A DNA stretch of 64,000 nt, from NCBI GenBank assembly GCA_052318935.1, contig JBQRKO010000009.1; one strand, given 5' to 3'. Source of the DNA: Niallia sp052318935 (GTDB lineage Bacteria > Bacillota > Bacilli > Bacillales > Cytobacillaceae). The stretch's first letter is position 1. Each line of letters starts with the position of its first letter. Positions 45,806 to 53,946 of the stretch are shown piece by piece. Under the pieces are notes generated by a model that saw only the letters and a list, made by a program, of their open reading frames with translations, did no database searches and had not been told where the DNA came from. The translations under genes and the position numbers were made by a program.

Positions 45806-45878
45806 TATTCAAAAAGTCACCAAATTAAAGCCTCTAATCTCTTCGTTGGCTTACTTCTAATTTGTTACCTTTTTGAAC
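45806..45878. repeat. Hairpin repeat family C, copy C4
   Basis: TATTCAAAAAGTCACCAAAT and AATTTGTTACCTTTTTGAAC form the arms, with AATCTCTTCGTTGGC in the centre. It lies between rpsB and tsf. Confidence 0.75.
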
Positions 45879-45901
45879 TCACACTTTTAAGCACTATTCT
45901 T

Positions 45902-45944
45902 TAAAAAAAGGTGATAAGAGGGATGCCCTTTATCACCTTTTTTA
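45902..45944 (-). terminator. Terminator of rpsB
   Basis: AAAAAAAGGTGATAA / TTTATCACCTTTTTT around an ~11-base loop, with A-run and T-run on opposite sides. A second small hairpin (CCTAG...CTAGG) lies nearer the rpsB stop. Confidence 0.88.
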
Positions 45945-46010
45945 CAAGTCCCTAAACTTGGTGCCTAGTTTACACTAGGTTTTCTTTTCATAAAACTACT
46001 TGTATTTCTA

Positions 46011-46712
46011 TTAAGCAGTTGTTACTTCTTCACCTTGTTTAGCTTCTAAAATAGCATCTGCCATTTTTGCAGTTAATAATTTTACAGCACGGATTGCGTC
46101 ATCATTCGCAGGAATAACAACATCAATTTCGTCTGGATCACAGTTTGTATCAACAATACCAACAATCGGAATATTTAATTTATGAGCTTCCGCAACAGCA
46201 ATGCGCTCTTTGCGTGGGTCAACAATAAATAAGCAATCTGGAATTTTTTTCATATCTTTAATTCCGCCTAAGAACTTTTCTAAACGCTCAAGCTCTTTTT
46301 TCAATTGAACTACTTCTTTTTTCGGAAGTACTTCAAAAGTACCGTCTTCAGACATTCTTTCAATGTCTTTTAAACGTGCGATACGTTTTTGAATTGTTTC
46401 AAAGTTTGTTAAAGTTCCACCTAACCAACGTTGGTTTACAAAGTATTGACCAGAACGGATTGCTTCTTCTTTAACTGAATCTTGTGCTTGCTTTTTTGTT
46501 CCTACGAAAAGAATAGTTCCGCCGTTACCAGCAACTTCTTTTACATAGTTATAAGCTTCCTCAACCTTTTTAACTGTTTTTTGAAGGTCGATGATGTAAA
46601 TGCCGTTACGCTCTGTAAAAATGAATTTTTTCATTTTTGGGTTCCAACGGCGAGTTTGGTGACCAAAATGTACACCAGCCTCAAGTAATTGTTTCATTGA
46701 AATAACTGACAT
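46011..46712 (-). CDS. rpsB: 30S ribosomal protein S2
   Basis: A 233-residue small-subunit protein. GVHFGHQTRRWNPKMKKFIF and NQRWLGGTLTNF are conserved, and PDCLFIVDPRKERIAV supports the assignment. AGGAGG precedes the ATG. A strong sigma-A promoter lies ~115 bases upstream. Confidence 0.99.
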   Translation of the reverse strand: MSVISMKQLLEAGVHFGHQTRRWNPKMKKFIFTERNGIYIIDLQKTVKKVEEAYNYVKEVAGNGGTILFVGTKKQAQDSVKEEAIRSGQYFVNQRWLGGTLTNFETIQKRIARLKDIERMSEDGTFEVLPKKEVVQLKKELERLEKFLGGIKDMKKIPDCLFIVDPRKERIAVAEAHKLNIPIVGIVDTNCDPDEIDVVIPANDDAIRAVKLLTAKMADAILEAKQGEEVTTA

Positions 46713-46826
46713 GTTTGTTCCTCCTAATGGTTTTGATTTCCTCCGCTTTTTTCATTTTTAATCAAAACTGTATTGATACAGCACCATTGATTAAATCCAA
46801 AAGCGTGTGTATTAACACCATTTGTT

Positions 46827-46855
46827 AATATAGCATATGTATAGTAGACAATCAA
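46827..46855 (-). promoter_or_regulatory. Sigma-A promoter of rpsB
   Basis: On the minus strand: -35 TTGATT (46850-46855), 17-base spacer, -10 TATATT (46827-46832). It starts right after the swrB stop codon, giving an ~110-base leader for rpsB. Confidence 0.8.
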
Positions 46856-46856
46856 G

Positions 46857-47417
46857 TTATTCTTCATCTTTTTGTCTAAATTTCAATAATAATTCTATTT
46901 CAGTTTTCCCTTTATTTAATATTTTTGCAATTTCATCCGTTTTTTTCCCTTGGTCCTTTAGATCTATTACCTTTTCAAAAAATGATTTTTCTTTTGTTTC
47001 TTCCTTTTCTAAAGGTAAAATTAACTCTAATAATTCGTCTGCATTCTCTTTTTCTGCCTGCTGCATATCAACTGTTTTTTGATAAACATTTGCTGCTTGT
47101 TTTTTTGATAAACGTATTTTTTTTACAGCATTCTCTTTTTCTAAAAAATCTGCATGAAGCTCTTCTATTTCTTCCTCTTCTTTTTTCGGTGCTTCTTGTC
47201 TATTTTTTTCTACCGTTACTATCTTTTGAAGAAACAGCTCGTTTTCTTCTTTCATTTCTACAATAAAAGCAGCAATAATATTTTCTACTTCTTCCACGGA
47301 CTGTTTTTGTTGTTTTTCAAGCATAACAAATCGATTTTGTCTTACATACAGAAGTGCAATGAATAAAAAAGCCAAAATATTAAATATAAAACTTAAAATT
47401 AATAAAAATGTAATCAA
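46857..47417 (-). CDS. swrB: SwrB/YlxL-like membrane protein
   Basis: A 186-residue protein with one N-terminal membrane segment (residues ~2-24) and a long Glu/Lys-rich coiled coil. A short C-terminal helix-turn-helix-like segment (GKKTDEIAKILNKGKTEIEL) follows. The TTG start at 47417 has GAGGGAT upstream. Layout and position between sigD and rpsB match B. subtilis SwrB, which promotes flagellar type III export activation; sequence similarity alone is modest. Confidence 0.8.
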   Translation of the reverse strand: MITFLLILSFIFNILAFLFIALLYVRQNRFVMLEKQQKQSVEEVENIIAAFIVEMKEENELFLQKIVTVEKNRQEAPKKEEEEIEELHADFLEKENAVKKIRLSKKQAANVYQKTVDMQQAEKENADELLELILPLEKEETKEKSFFEKVIDLKDQGKKTDEIAKILNKGKTEIELLLKFRQKDEE

Positions 47418-47466
47418 AACTATCCCTCAATCCACTGTAATCGATCATCACGTACATCCATTCCAA

Positions 47467-48231
47467 TTACATTACCTTTTCTAATGATTGTCTTAATTTA
47501 AAAATTGCCTTTGAATGTATTTGAGAAATTCTTGATGTCGATAAGTTCATTACTTGTCCTATTTCCGTTAATGTCAATTCTTCTTTGTAAAATAAGCTGA
47601 TAACTAGCTGCTCTTTATCATTTAATAATGAAATCATACTTGCCATTTCTTGAATCAATTCATCCTTCAATAGTTTCTCTTCCGGAATGATCGTTTTATC
47701 GTCTCGAATAACGAAGGAAGGTCCTTCTTTATCCTCTTGGTCATTTAGTTGTTCATCAATAGAAAGCACATTAGCAAAAAAATGTTCGTTCATCGTTGAA
47801 TAGACTTCTTCTGGAGTAAGCGCTAATTCATGAGCTATTTCCTGAACCGTTACATTTCTCATTTTTTGTTGTTCAAGCCGTTCGATTGCTGCTTCTATTT
47901 TTTTAGACTTCTCTCTAGTGCCTCTTGATAGCCAATCTTCTTTTCTTAAACCATCGATAATACTTCCTCTTATTCGAAAAGATGCATATGTATCAAATTT
48001 CAAATCTCTTTTCGGATCAAATCTTTCTAATGCATCATACAATCCTATCAAACCTAAACTATATAATTCTTCTCTTGAAACACTTTTTGGGAGTCCAACA
48101 GATATTCTTTGTACATGAAAACTTACTAATGGTATATATTTTTTTATTAATCGATTGCCAGCATTTTTATCACGTGAAGCAATCCACATACCCCATGCAT
48201 TTTTGTCCTCTGTTGTTGAATCATTTACCAT
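47467..48231 (-). CDS. sigD: RNA polymerase sigma factor SigD
   Basis: A 254-residue flagellar sigma factor (sigma-28 class). Region 2 holds SLGLIGLYDALERFDPKRDLKFDTYAS-type sequence in parts; region 3 is IDGLRKEDWLSRGTR, and region 4 includes LTEIGQVMNLSTSRISQIHS. GGAGGAAAAATC precedes the ATG. It controls late flagellar, chemotaxis and autolysin genes and lies at the end of the fla/che operon. Confidence 0.98.
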   Translation of the reverse strand: MVNDSTTEDKNAWGMWIASRDKNAGNRLIKKYIPLVSFHVQRISVGLPKSVSREELYSLGLIGLYDALERFDPKRDLKFDTYASFRIRGSIIDGLRKEDWLSRGTREKSKKIEAAIERLEQQKMRNVTVQEIAHELALTPEEVYSTMNEHFFANVLSIDEQLNDQEDKEGPSFVIRDDKTIIPEEKLLKDELIQEMASMISLLNDKEQLVISLFYKEELTLTEIGQVMNLSTSRISQIHSKAIFKLRQSLEKVM

Positions 48232-48315
48232 GATTTTTCCTCCTAAAAACTACATTTCATTTGAACGATTTAGCTTTTCCATTTTAAAAGATGAAGAAGT
48301 ATTTTTCCGCTTCTA

Positions 48316-48343
48316 TTTATATTCCAAACTAATCTTTGTACAA
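48316..48343 (-). promoter_or_regulatory. Possible sigma-A promoter upstream of sigD
   Basis: Minus strand: TTGTAC (48338-48343), 16-base spacer, TATAAA (48316-48321), in the 340-base cheD-sigD gap. This would let sigD be read separately from the long operon. Nothing else was recognised in the gap (48232-48571). Confidence 0.4.
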
Positions 48344-48571
48344 AACATTTATATACTTGTTTAAATTTTATCAAAAGATTAGAAATTAGACTTTATTCAT
48401 CATGATTTTTTTGAAAAATAGGACAAAAAACCCATATAAAAAAGATGTTTCCATTATTTGGAGCTCCATCACTTCCTTAATGCCTTAAATAAGTAAGATG
48501 CAAAAAATAGGCGATAGAACTACAATTTTTAGTTTGGAACATCCTTTGTTATTTTCTATTTTATTCATTTT

Positions 48572-49069
48572 TTATATAATCTGTGTACCTTTATTCACTG
48601 TCCGAATCGTTAATTCGGTAGTTTCTGGATTAAATTCAATTGTTCTTCCACTATTGCCACCAACATCTTCTCCACAAATCTGAATATTTAAGATTTGCAA
48701 TTCTTTTTTTACTGCCTCAACATTTCTTGGTCCAATTCTCATAATATCACTTGAACCTGAAAACTGAAACATTTGGGCCCCGCCAGCAATTTTCGCCTTT
48801 AATGAAGCCTTTTTTGCACCCAACAATTCTAAATTTTTAACCAAGGCAATAATCGCCGTGTCAGCAAATTTCGCCAAATTTAACGGCTGCGATTTTGATA
48901 AAGAAGAATCAGGAAGCATAATATGGGCCAACCCTGCGATCCCTTTGAATTGATCATATAAAACAACCCCAACACAAGATCCTAAACCTGATGTTCGTAT
49001 CATTTGCGGAATGCGTACAGTATTCATGTCAGCTATGCCAACTTTAACAACTGTTTCTTGTTCAATCAT
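48572..49069 (-). CDS. cheD: Chemoreceptor glutamine deamidase CheD
   Basis: A 165-residue deamidase that converts receptor Gln to Glu and binds CheC. Cys32 (GLGSCVGVVLYD) and His49 (AHIMLPDS) are the catalytic pair. It overlaps cheC by 8 bases. Confidence 0.97.
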   Translation of the reverse strand: MIEQETVVKVGIADMNTVRIPQMIRTSGLGSCVGVVLYDQFKGIAGLAHIMLPDSSLSKSQPLNLAKFADTAIIALVKNLELLGAKKASLKAKIAGGAQMFQFSGSSDIMRIGPRNVEAVKKELQILNIQICGEDVGGNSGRTIEFNPETTELTIRTVNKGTQII

Positions 49070-49703
49070 CTACTGTCACTCCCAATGCTCCAAACAAAAT
49101 AGTAAACGATTCCGGATCTGGCAGCAAGAAAAAATGACCTTTGACACTTTTAGATAAAGAATCTTCTTCTTCATTTAAGGCAGTATTAATAACAATCGCA
49201 TAATCACTGACTTGAGATAACTCTATCAAACCATAACTGATAATTGCACCTACCATATCAATTGCAAGCGATGGTACAGACGGATACAAAGATAAATTAG
49301 TAAAATCGGATAATGAGGATAAATAGGAGCCTGATAGAATATTACCAAGCTCCTGAAGTGCAGATAAAGCTAATTCATCATAAGGTGGCTTATCTAGCTG
49401 TAAAGAAGCATCCCCAATTAAATCTTTAATAAAGCTGGTTGCTTGTTCAATCGGAAGCATAAAAAACATGCTTCCAGGTGCATCCCCTTCAATTCTTAAA
49501 AAAACCCCTGCTACGATATTTTCTGCTCCACCTGCCATATCCATCATTTCATCAAACGAAACAATACGAACATTCGGTACCTTCATATCAATTTTTTTAT
49601 TTAATAATTTTGAAAGGGAAGTTGCAGCGTTTCCTGCACCAATATTCCCTATTTCCCTTAAAACGTCCAAGTGTAATGAACCAATTTTATCCGTAAATGC
49701 CAT
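49062..49703 (-). CDS. cheC: CheY-P phosphatase CheC
   Basis: A 213-residue phosphatase. Two active-site helices carry the ExxN pattern: LREIGNIGAGNAATSL (residues ~15) and LQELGNILSGSYLSSL (~115). It lies between cheW and cheD, with which it forms a regulatory complex. Confidence 0.97.
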   Translation of the reverse strand: MAFTDKIGSLHLDVLREIGNIGAGNAATSLSKLLNKKIDMKVPNVRIVSFDEMMDMAGGAENIVAGVFLRIEGDAPGSMFFMLPIEQATSFIKDLIGDASLQLDKPPYDELALSALQELGNILSGSYLSSLSDFTNLSLYPSVPSLAIDMVGAIISYGLIELSQVSDYAIVINTALNEEEDSLSKSVKGHFFLLPDPESFTILFGALGVTVDD

Positions 49704-49706
49704 TAT

Positions 49707-50177
49707 TTATCCTTCACTTCTTGTATATTTTTTTAATTCTTCTCGATCAAAAACTTTTTCTAAATTCACAAGTATAAGCAGCCTTTTGTCTAACTTTACG
49801 ACACCGCTAATATAGTCCACTTCTGTTCCGCCCACCACTTCTGGTGCTGGTTCAAATGTTGCGGTATCTACATCGACTACATCATTTGCATTGTCTACAA
49901 TAACTCCAACCTCTATATCAGCTAACGCAATAATAATAATACGCGTACGCTCAGTATATTCTTTTTCCTCTAAATCAAACCGTTTTCTTAAATCAATCAG
50001 TGGTGTTACAACACCGCGAAGATTGATAACGCCTTTAACAAAAGGAGCTATATTAGGAATTCGGGTAATATGCATAATTTTTTCAATCGAGCGCACTTGA
50101 TTTACTGGGATTGCATATTCTTTTCCTTTTAATTCAAAAATAATTAATTTCACTTCCGTTGAAACAGATTCTACCAT
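49707..50177 (-). CDS. cheW: Chemotaxis coupling protein CheW
   Basis: A 156-residue SH3-like adaptor linking receptors and CheA. KEYAIPVNQVRSIEKI and FVKGVINLRGVVTPLIDLRK are the family motifs. It ends 3 bases before cheC. The ~580 bases separating it from cheA are filled with repeats, so continuity of the operon here deserves a check. Confidence 0.96.
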   Translation of the reverse strand: MVESVSTEVKLIIFELKGKEYAIPVNQVRSIEKIMHITRIPNIAPFVKGVINLRGVVTPLIDLRKRFDLEEKEYTERTRIIIIALADIEVGVIVDNANDVVDVDTATFEPAPEVVGGTEVDYISGVVKLDKRLLILVNLEKVFDREELKKYTRSEG

Positions 50178-50211
50178 TCTCCTTCATTCCTCTCTATCAA
50201 GTTAGTTAACT

Positions 50212-50314
50212 GTCTAGCTCCATTGCACAGGATGTACTTATATGCAGGTAATGCTACAGGCTCGAAGGATGCGTGCCAATCGACTTTGTCACAGGACATG
50301 GGTACTTAGTCAAC
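50212..50314. repeat. Degenerate relative of repeat family B upstream of B7
   Basis: Begins TGTCTAGCTCCATTGCACA, matching one family-B end, but the interior differs and contains CACAGGATG and CACAGGACATG motifs like those of the 13397-13606 variant. No coding sequence. Confidence 0.4.
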
Positions 50315-50639
50315 CAGCACCTAGCCCCTGTGAAAGATAGCCTCTTGTCTCTAAAAGTAAAGCTGTTTTCTCAAAGTTTGTTGTTTTTCACGTAATAAAA
50401 TGGAAGAAGAAGTACTCAGCAGACTGAATACACGTAGACTCCTGTGGGAATGCGAGAAAGACGGACCCCACAGGAGCGTATGTGACGAGGAGGCTCGACG
50501 CTCGCCCACGGAAAACGAAGTGTATTCAGGCTGCGCGTTTAAAAGCAACAATCTATAGGAAAACAGCCAAAAGTAAAAGCACTTTTTAATACAAGAGAAC
50601 ATTTTTCTTCGGGGCTGTACAAGGCGCTTCCGCTTTTCT
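50315..50639. repeat. Hairpin repeat family B, copy B7 (split by MITE copy 5)
   Basis: Reverse orientation: CAGCACCTAGCCCCTG ... GGCGCTTCCGCTTTTCT. It is interrupted at AAAAGTAA by the 208-bp MITE. Without the insert and one target copy it is ~110 bp. Confidence 0.83.
50361..50568. mobile_element. MITE-like element, copy 5 (208 bp), nested in repeat B7
   Basis: Left end AGCTGTTTTCTCAAAG (first base changed), right end GGAAAACAGCC, perfect 8-bp duplication AAAAGTAA at 50353-50360 and 50569-50576. That target is the exact complement of the TTACTTTT used by copy 1 in repeat B1, because B7 lies in the opposite orientation. Same orientation as copies 1 and 3. Confidence 0.9.
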
Positions 50640-50640
50640 A

Positions 50641-50758
50641 TTTCTAGCTCCAGCGCCTAGCCCCTGTGAAAGATAGCCTCTTGGCTCTAAAAGTAAAAAG
50701 CACTTTTTGAGCCAAGAGAACATTTTTCTTCGGGGCTGTACAAGGCGCTTCCGCTTTT
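50641..50758. repeat. Hairpin repeat family B, copy B8
   Basis: A complete copy in tandem with B7, from TTTCTAGCTCCAGCGCC to GGCGCTTCCGCTTTTCT, ending at the cheA stop codon. It shows the uninterrupted form of the site that carries the MITE in B7 (CTCTAAAAGTAAAAAGCAC). Confidence 0.87.
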
Positions 50759-52810
50759 CTATTTAATCAGTGCATTACAGTCGACAATTAAAGCAACTTG
50801 CCCGTCACCTAATATAGTAGCACCTGAGATAGCAAAGGCATTGGATAGATAGCCACCAAGTGATTTTAAGACAATCTCCTGCTGCCCAATAAACGAATCA
50901 ACAACCAATCCTGCTAGCTTATCTCCTTTTCGAACAATGATGACTGAATAAAACTCATCTTCGTCTCTTGTTAAAGGAACTTCAAATATTTCCTTTAAAA
51001 ATAATAGAGGCACTACTTTTCCACGAAAATCAATAACCGTTTGATTATGTGCCTGCAGAACATCTTTTTTATGAACAATAGCTGTTTCGATAATAGAAGA
51101 TAACGGAATTGCATATTTTTCCTCTTGTATTTCTACTAACATGACAGAAATAATAGAAAGAGTTAGCGGCAATTGTATAGAAAACAATGAACCTTTTCCT
51201 TCTTGAGATTCTATTGTAATGCTTCCTCCGAGGGATTCTATTGTGCTCTTGACAACGTCTAATCCAACCCCTCGACCAGAGATATCAGATATTTTATCAG
51301 CTGTTGAAAAACCTGATGCTAAAATCAGTTCTGCAATTTGCGAGTCTGTTAAAATACTTGCTGTCTCTTGCGTAATCAACCCTTTATTTAACGCTCTCTC
51401 TAACACTTTCTTTTTATTAATGCCTGCTCCATCATCCTCAAGCTCAATAAAAACATGGTTACCGCTATGGTATGCTCTTAATACAACGGTTCCTTCTTCT
51501 CTTTTATTATTCGCTCTTCGTTCTTCTGGTGTTTCAACCCCATGATCGATTGCGTTTCTAATTAAATGAACAAGGGGATCACCAATTTCGTCAATGACGG
51601 AACGATCCAATTCTGTTTCTGCACCAATTATTTCCAAGTTTATTTTTTTGTTTAAGTCTCTTGCTAGTTGACGAACCATACGTGGAAAACGATTAAAAAC
51701 AGTTTCTACCGGAACCATTCTCATATTTAGAATAATGTTTTGCAAATCACCTGTTACTCTAGACATTCTTTCTACTGTTTCATGTAGTTCTTGGTCATTC
51801 AAATCTTGAGAAATTTGTTCTAATCTACCTCTATCAATCACTAATTCTTCAAAAAGATTCATTAAAATATCTAATCGTTCAATATTTACACGAATTGTTT
51901 TACTAGTTTGTTTCGCAACTGTTCCTGTTCCTTGCTTTACTTCTTCTTTTTCTGGCTCTGCTTGATTTACAATTGCATCGATTTCCTCTTTATCTTTAGA
52001 CGCCTTTTCTTCTTGAATGCCTTTTGTTTCAGGTGCCGCAAGTTCATAGGTAGAAAAAGCTGATACTTCCACCTCTTCTACTTCCGATACATTCATAATT
52101 TTTGTTTTTATGATGTTTTCCTCTTCTTTAGAAATAAAGGTAACGATAAAGTGATAGTCAAATTTTTCTTCTTCTAATTCTTCTACAGGAGGATTGGACT
52201 TAATGACTTCACCTAAAGTCTCAAGTACTCCAAAAATCATATATACTCTTGCTGCCTTCAGCACACAGTCCTGTTTTAAACGGATATTGATTTCATATGT
52301 ATAAAACCCTTGTTCAGAAGATTGTTGTAAAATGGTTAATTCAAATTCATCATAGTTTGAAGTCGGTTGTTTTTTTTCTGCAACAGCAACAGCAACTTCT
52401 TCCTTCACCACATTTTGGGTTTCAATCATCCCGTTCTTTTCAATTGCAATTAATTTTGTTACAACTGCTTCCACATTCTTTTTGCCATCCCCACCACTGG
52501 CAATAGATTCTACCATTGCTTCTAAATCATCAACTGCTAAGAAGATAACATCTAATATTTCAGGCGAAAAAGTGATCTTTTGATTTCGTATAGCATCCAG
52601 AACATTTTCCATTTCATGGGTTAGACTTGCTAAGTCTTCATATCCCATTGTCGCAGACATCCCTTTTAACGTATGTGCAGAACGAAATATTTCATTGACA
52701 ATTTGAATATTTCCCGGATTTTTTTCTAATTCTAGTAAATGTTCATTACAAGCCTGTAAATGTTCTTTGCTTTCCTCTATAAAAACCTCTAAATATTGAT
52801 TCATTTCCAA
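50759..52810 (-). CDS. cheA: Chemotaxis histidine kinase CheA
   Basis: A 683-residue kinase. The TTG at 52810 best fits AAGGGGTG upstream; GTG at 52819 and ATG at 52804 are alternatives. Domains: HPt P1 with phospho-His in IFRSAHTLKGMSATMGYE (~residue 46), P2 (~170-260), a linker, then the P3 dimerisation helices. P4 is the ATPase (PLVHLIRNAIDHGVE, LEDDGAGI, GRGVGLDVV) and P5 is the CheW-like domain. It phosphorylates CheY and CheB. It follows cheB closely. Confidence 0.96.
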   Translation of the reverse strand: MEMNQYLEVFIEESKEHLQACNEHLLELEKNPGNIQIVNEIFRSAHTLKGMSATMGYEDLASLTHEMENVLDAIRNQKITFSPEILDVIFLAVDDLEAMVESIASGGDGKKNVEAVVTKLIAIEKNGMIETQNVVKEEVAVAVAEKKQPTSNYDEFELTILQQSSEQGFYTYEINIRLKQDCVLKAARVYMIFGVLETLGEVIKSNPPVEELEEEKFDYHFIVTFISKEEENIIKTKIMNVSEVEEVEVSAFSTYELAAPETKGIQEEKASKDKEEIDAIVNQAEPEKEEVKQGTGTVAKQTSKTIRVNIERLDILMNLFEELVIDRGRLEQISQDLNDQELHETVERMSRVTGDLQNIILNMRMVPVETVFNRFPRMVRQLARDLNKKINLEIIGAETELDRSVIDEIGDPLVHLIRNAIDHGVETPEERRANNKREEGTVVLRAYHSGNHVFIELEDDGAGINKKKVLERALNKGLITQETASILTDSQIAELILASGFSTADKISDISGRGVGLDVVKSTIESLGGSITIESQEGKGSLFSIQLPLTLSIISVMLVEIQEEKYAIPLSSIIETAIVHKKDVLQAHNQTVIDFRGKVVPLLFLKEIFEVPLTRDEDEFYSVIIVRKGDKLAGLVVDSFIGQQEIVLKSLGGYLSNAFAISGATILGDGQVALIVDCNALIK

Positions 52811-52830
52811 TTGCTTCACACCCCTTGGCG

Positions 52831-53937
52831 TTATACATATTTCATTATCGTTTTTGCAATGTTTTCTACATTTTGAACTTCATTAATACAGGTTGTTGCA
52901 ATGGCTGCTTTTGGCATTCCAAAAACAATCGAAGTTTCTTCTGATTCAGCAATTGCTGTAATTTCACCAGCGTTTACTAATGCCAATAATCCATTTTTAC
53001 CATCTGAACCCATTCCAGTCATAATTACCGCTATTTTTGGGTAATGATGTATTAAACTGACAGAGTGAAACAATACATCGACGGATGGACGATGACCATT
53101 AACTGGTTCAGATTGATCTAAATGAATGGCAATCTTCCCTCCAATTATTTTGACTTTTAAATGAAATCCTCCTGGAGCAATATAAGCAACACCCTTTTGA
53201 ATTAGTTCTCCATTTTCTGCTTCTTTAACCGTTATAGTGCATAAAGAGTCTAATCGATTTGCAAGCGATTTTGTAAAATTCGGCGGCATATGCTGTACAA
53301 TTAAAATCGCTGCATTAATATCCTTTGGCAGTTTTGTCAAAACATGCTGAAGTGCTTTGGGCCCACCAGTGGATGTACCTATTAACAGAAGTTTTTCTTC
53401 TTTTTTATTCAAATGGTTAGGCAAAATAGACTTTTGATTCATCTTATGTTCTTTACTTAGTTCTATTTTACTATATTCAGTTTGCGGAATAATAGTACTT
53501 TTTCCGTTTGCAGATATGTTTAATAACGTTTTAAGCTTTACACTACTTGCGGAGACTACTTTTTCTACTAATTCTTGTTTTACTTTATATAAATCTAGTG
53601 ATATTGATCCAGAGGGCTTACCAATAAAATCAATTGCCCCCATTTGTATGGCACGGACTGTATCATCTGCTCCTTCTTTTGTTGTACTCGATAACATAAT
53701 AACAGGAACTGGATTTTCTTCCATAATCCGCTTCAATGCACTCAATCCATCAAGCACTGGCATTTCTACATCCAATGTGACAACATCAGGTTGCAATTCT
53801 TTCATTTTTTGTATACCATCTTCGCCATTTCTTGCTGTGCCAACAACTGTAATACGAGAATCCTCAGAGAGAAAATCAGCAATAAGTTTACGCATAAATG
53901 CAGAATCATCCACTATTAAAACTTTTATTTTCTCCAT
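52831..53937 (-). CDS. cheB: Receptor methylesterase CheB
   Basis: A 368-residue response regulator-esterase. The receiver domain has phospho-acceptor Asp56 in TLDVEMP; the C-terminal esterase has the Ser of GTSTGGPKAL, His of VQHMPPNF and Asp of MTGMGSDGK. It removes methyl groups from chemoreceptors. Confidence 0.97.
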   Translation of the reverse strand: MEKIKVLIVDDSAFMRKLIADFLSEDSRITVVGTARNGEDGIQKMKELQPDVVTLDVEMPVLDGLSALKRIMEENPVPVIMLSSTTKEGADDTVRAIQMGAIDFIGKPSGSISLDLYKVKQELVEKVVSASSVKLKTLLNISANGKSTIIPQTEYSKIELSKEHKMNQKSILPNHLNKKEEKLLLIGTSTGGPKALQHVLTKLPKDINAAILIVQHMPPNFTKSLANRLDSLCTITVKEAENGELIQKGVAYIAPGGFHLKVKIIGGKIAIHLDQSEPVNGHRPSVDVLFHSVSLIHHYPKIAVIMTGMGSDGKNGLLALVNAGEITAIAESEETSIVFGMPKAAIATTCINEVQNVENIAKTIMKYV

Positions 53938-53946
53938 GTAAACGCA

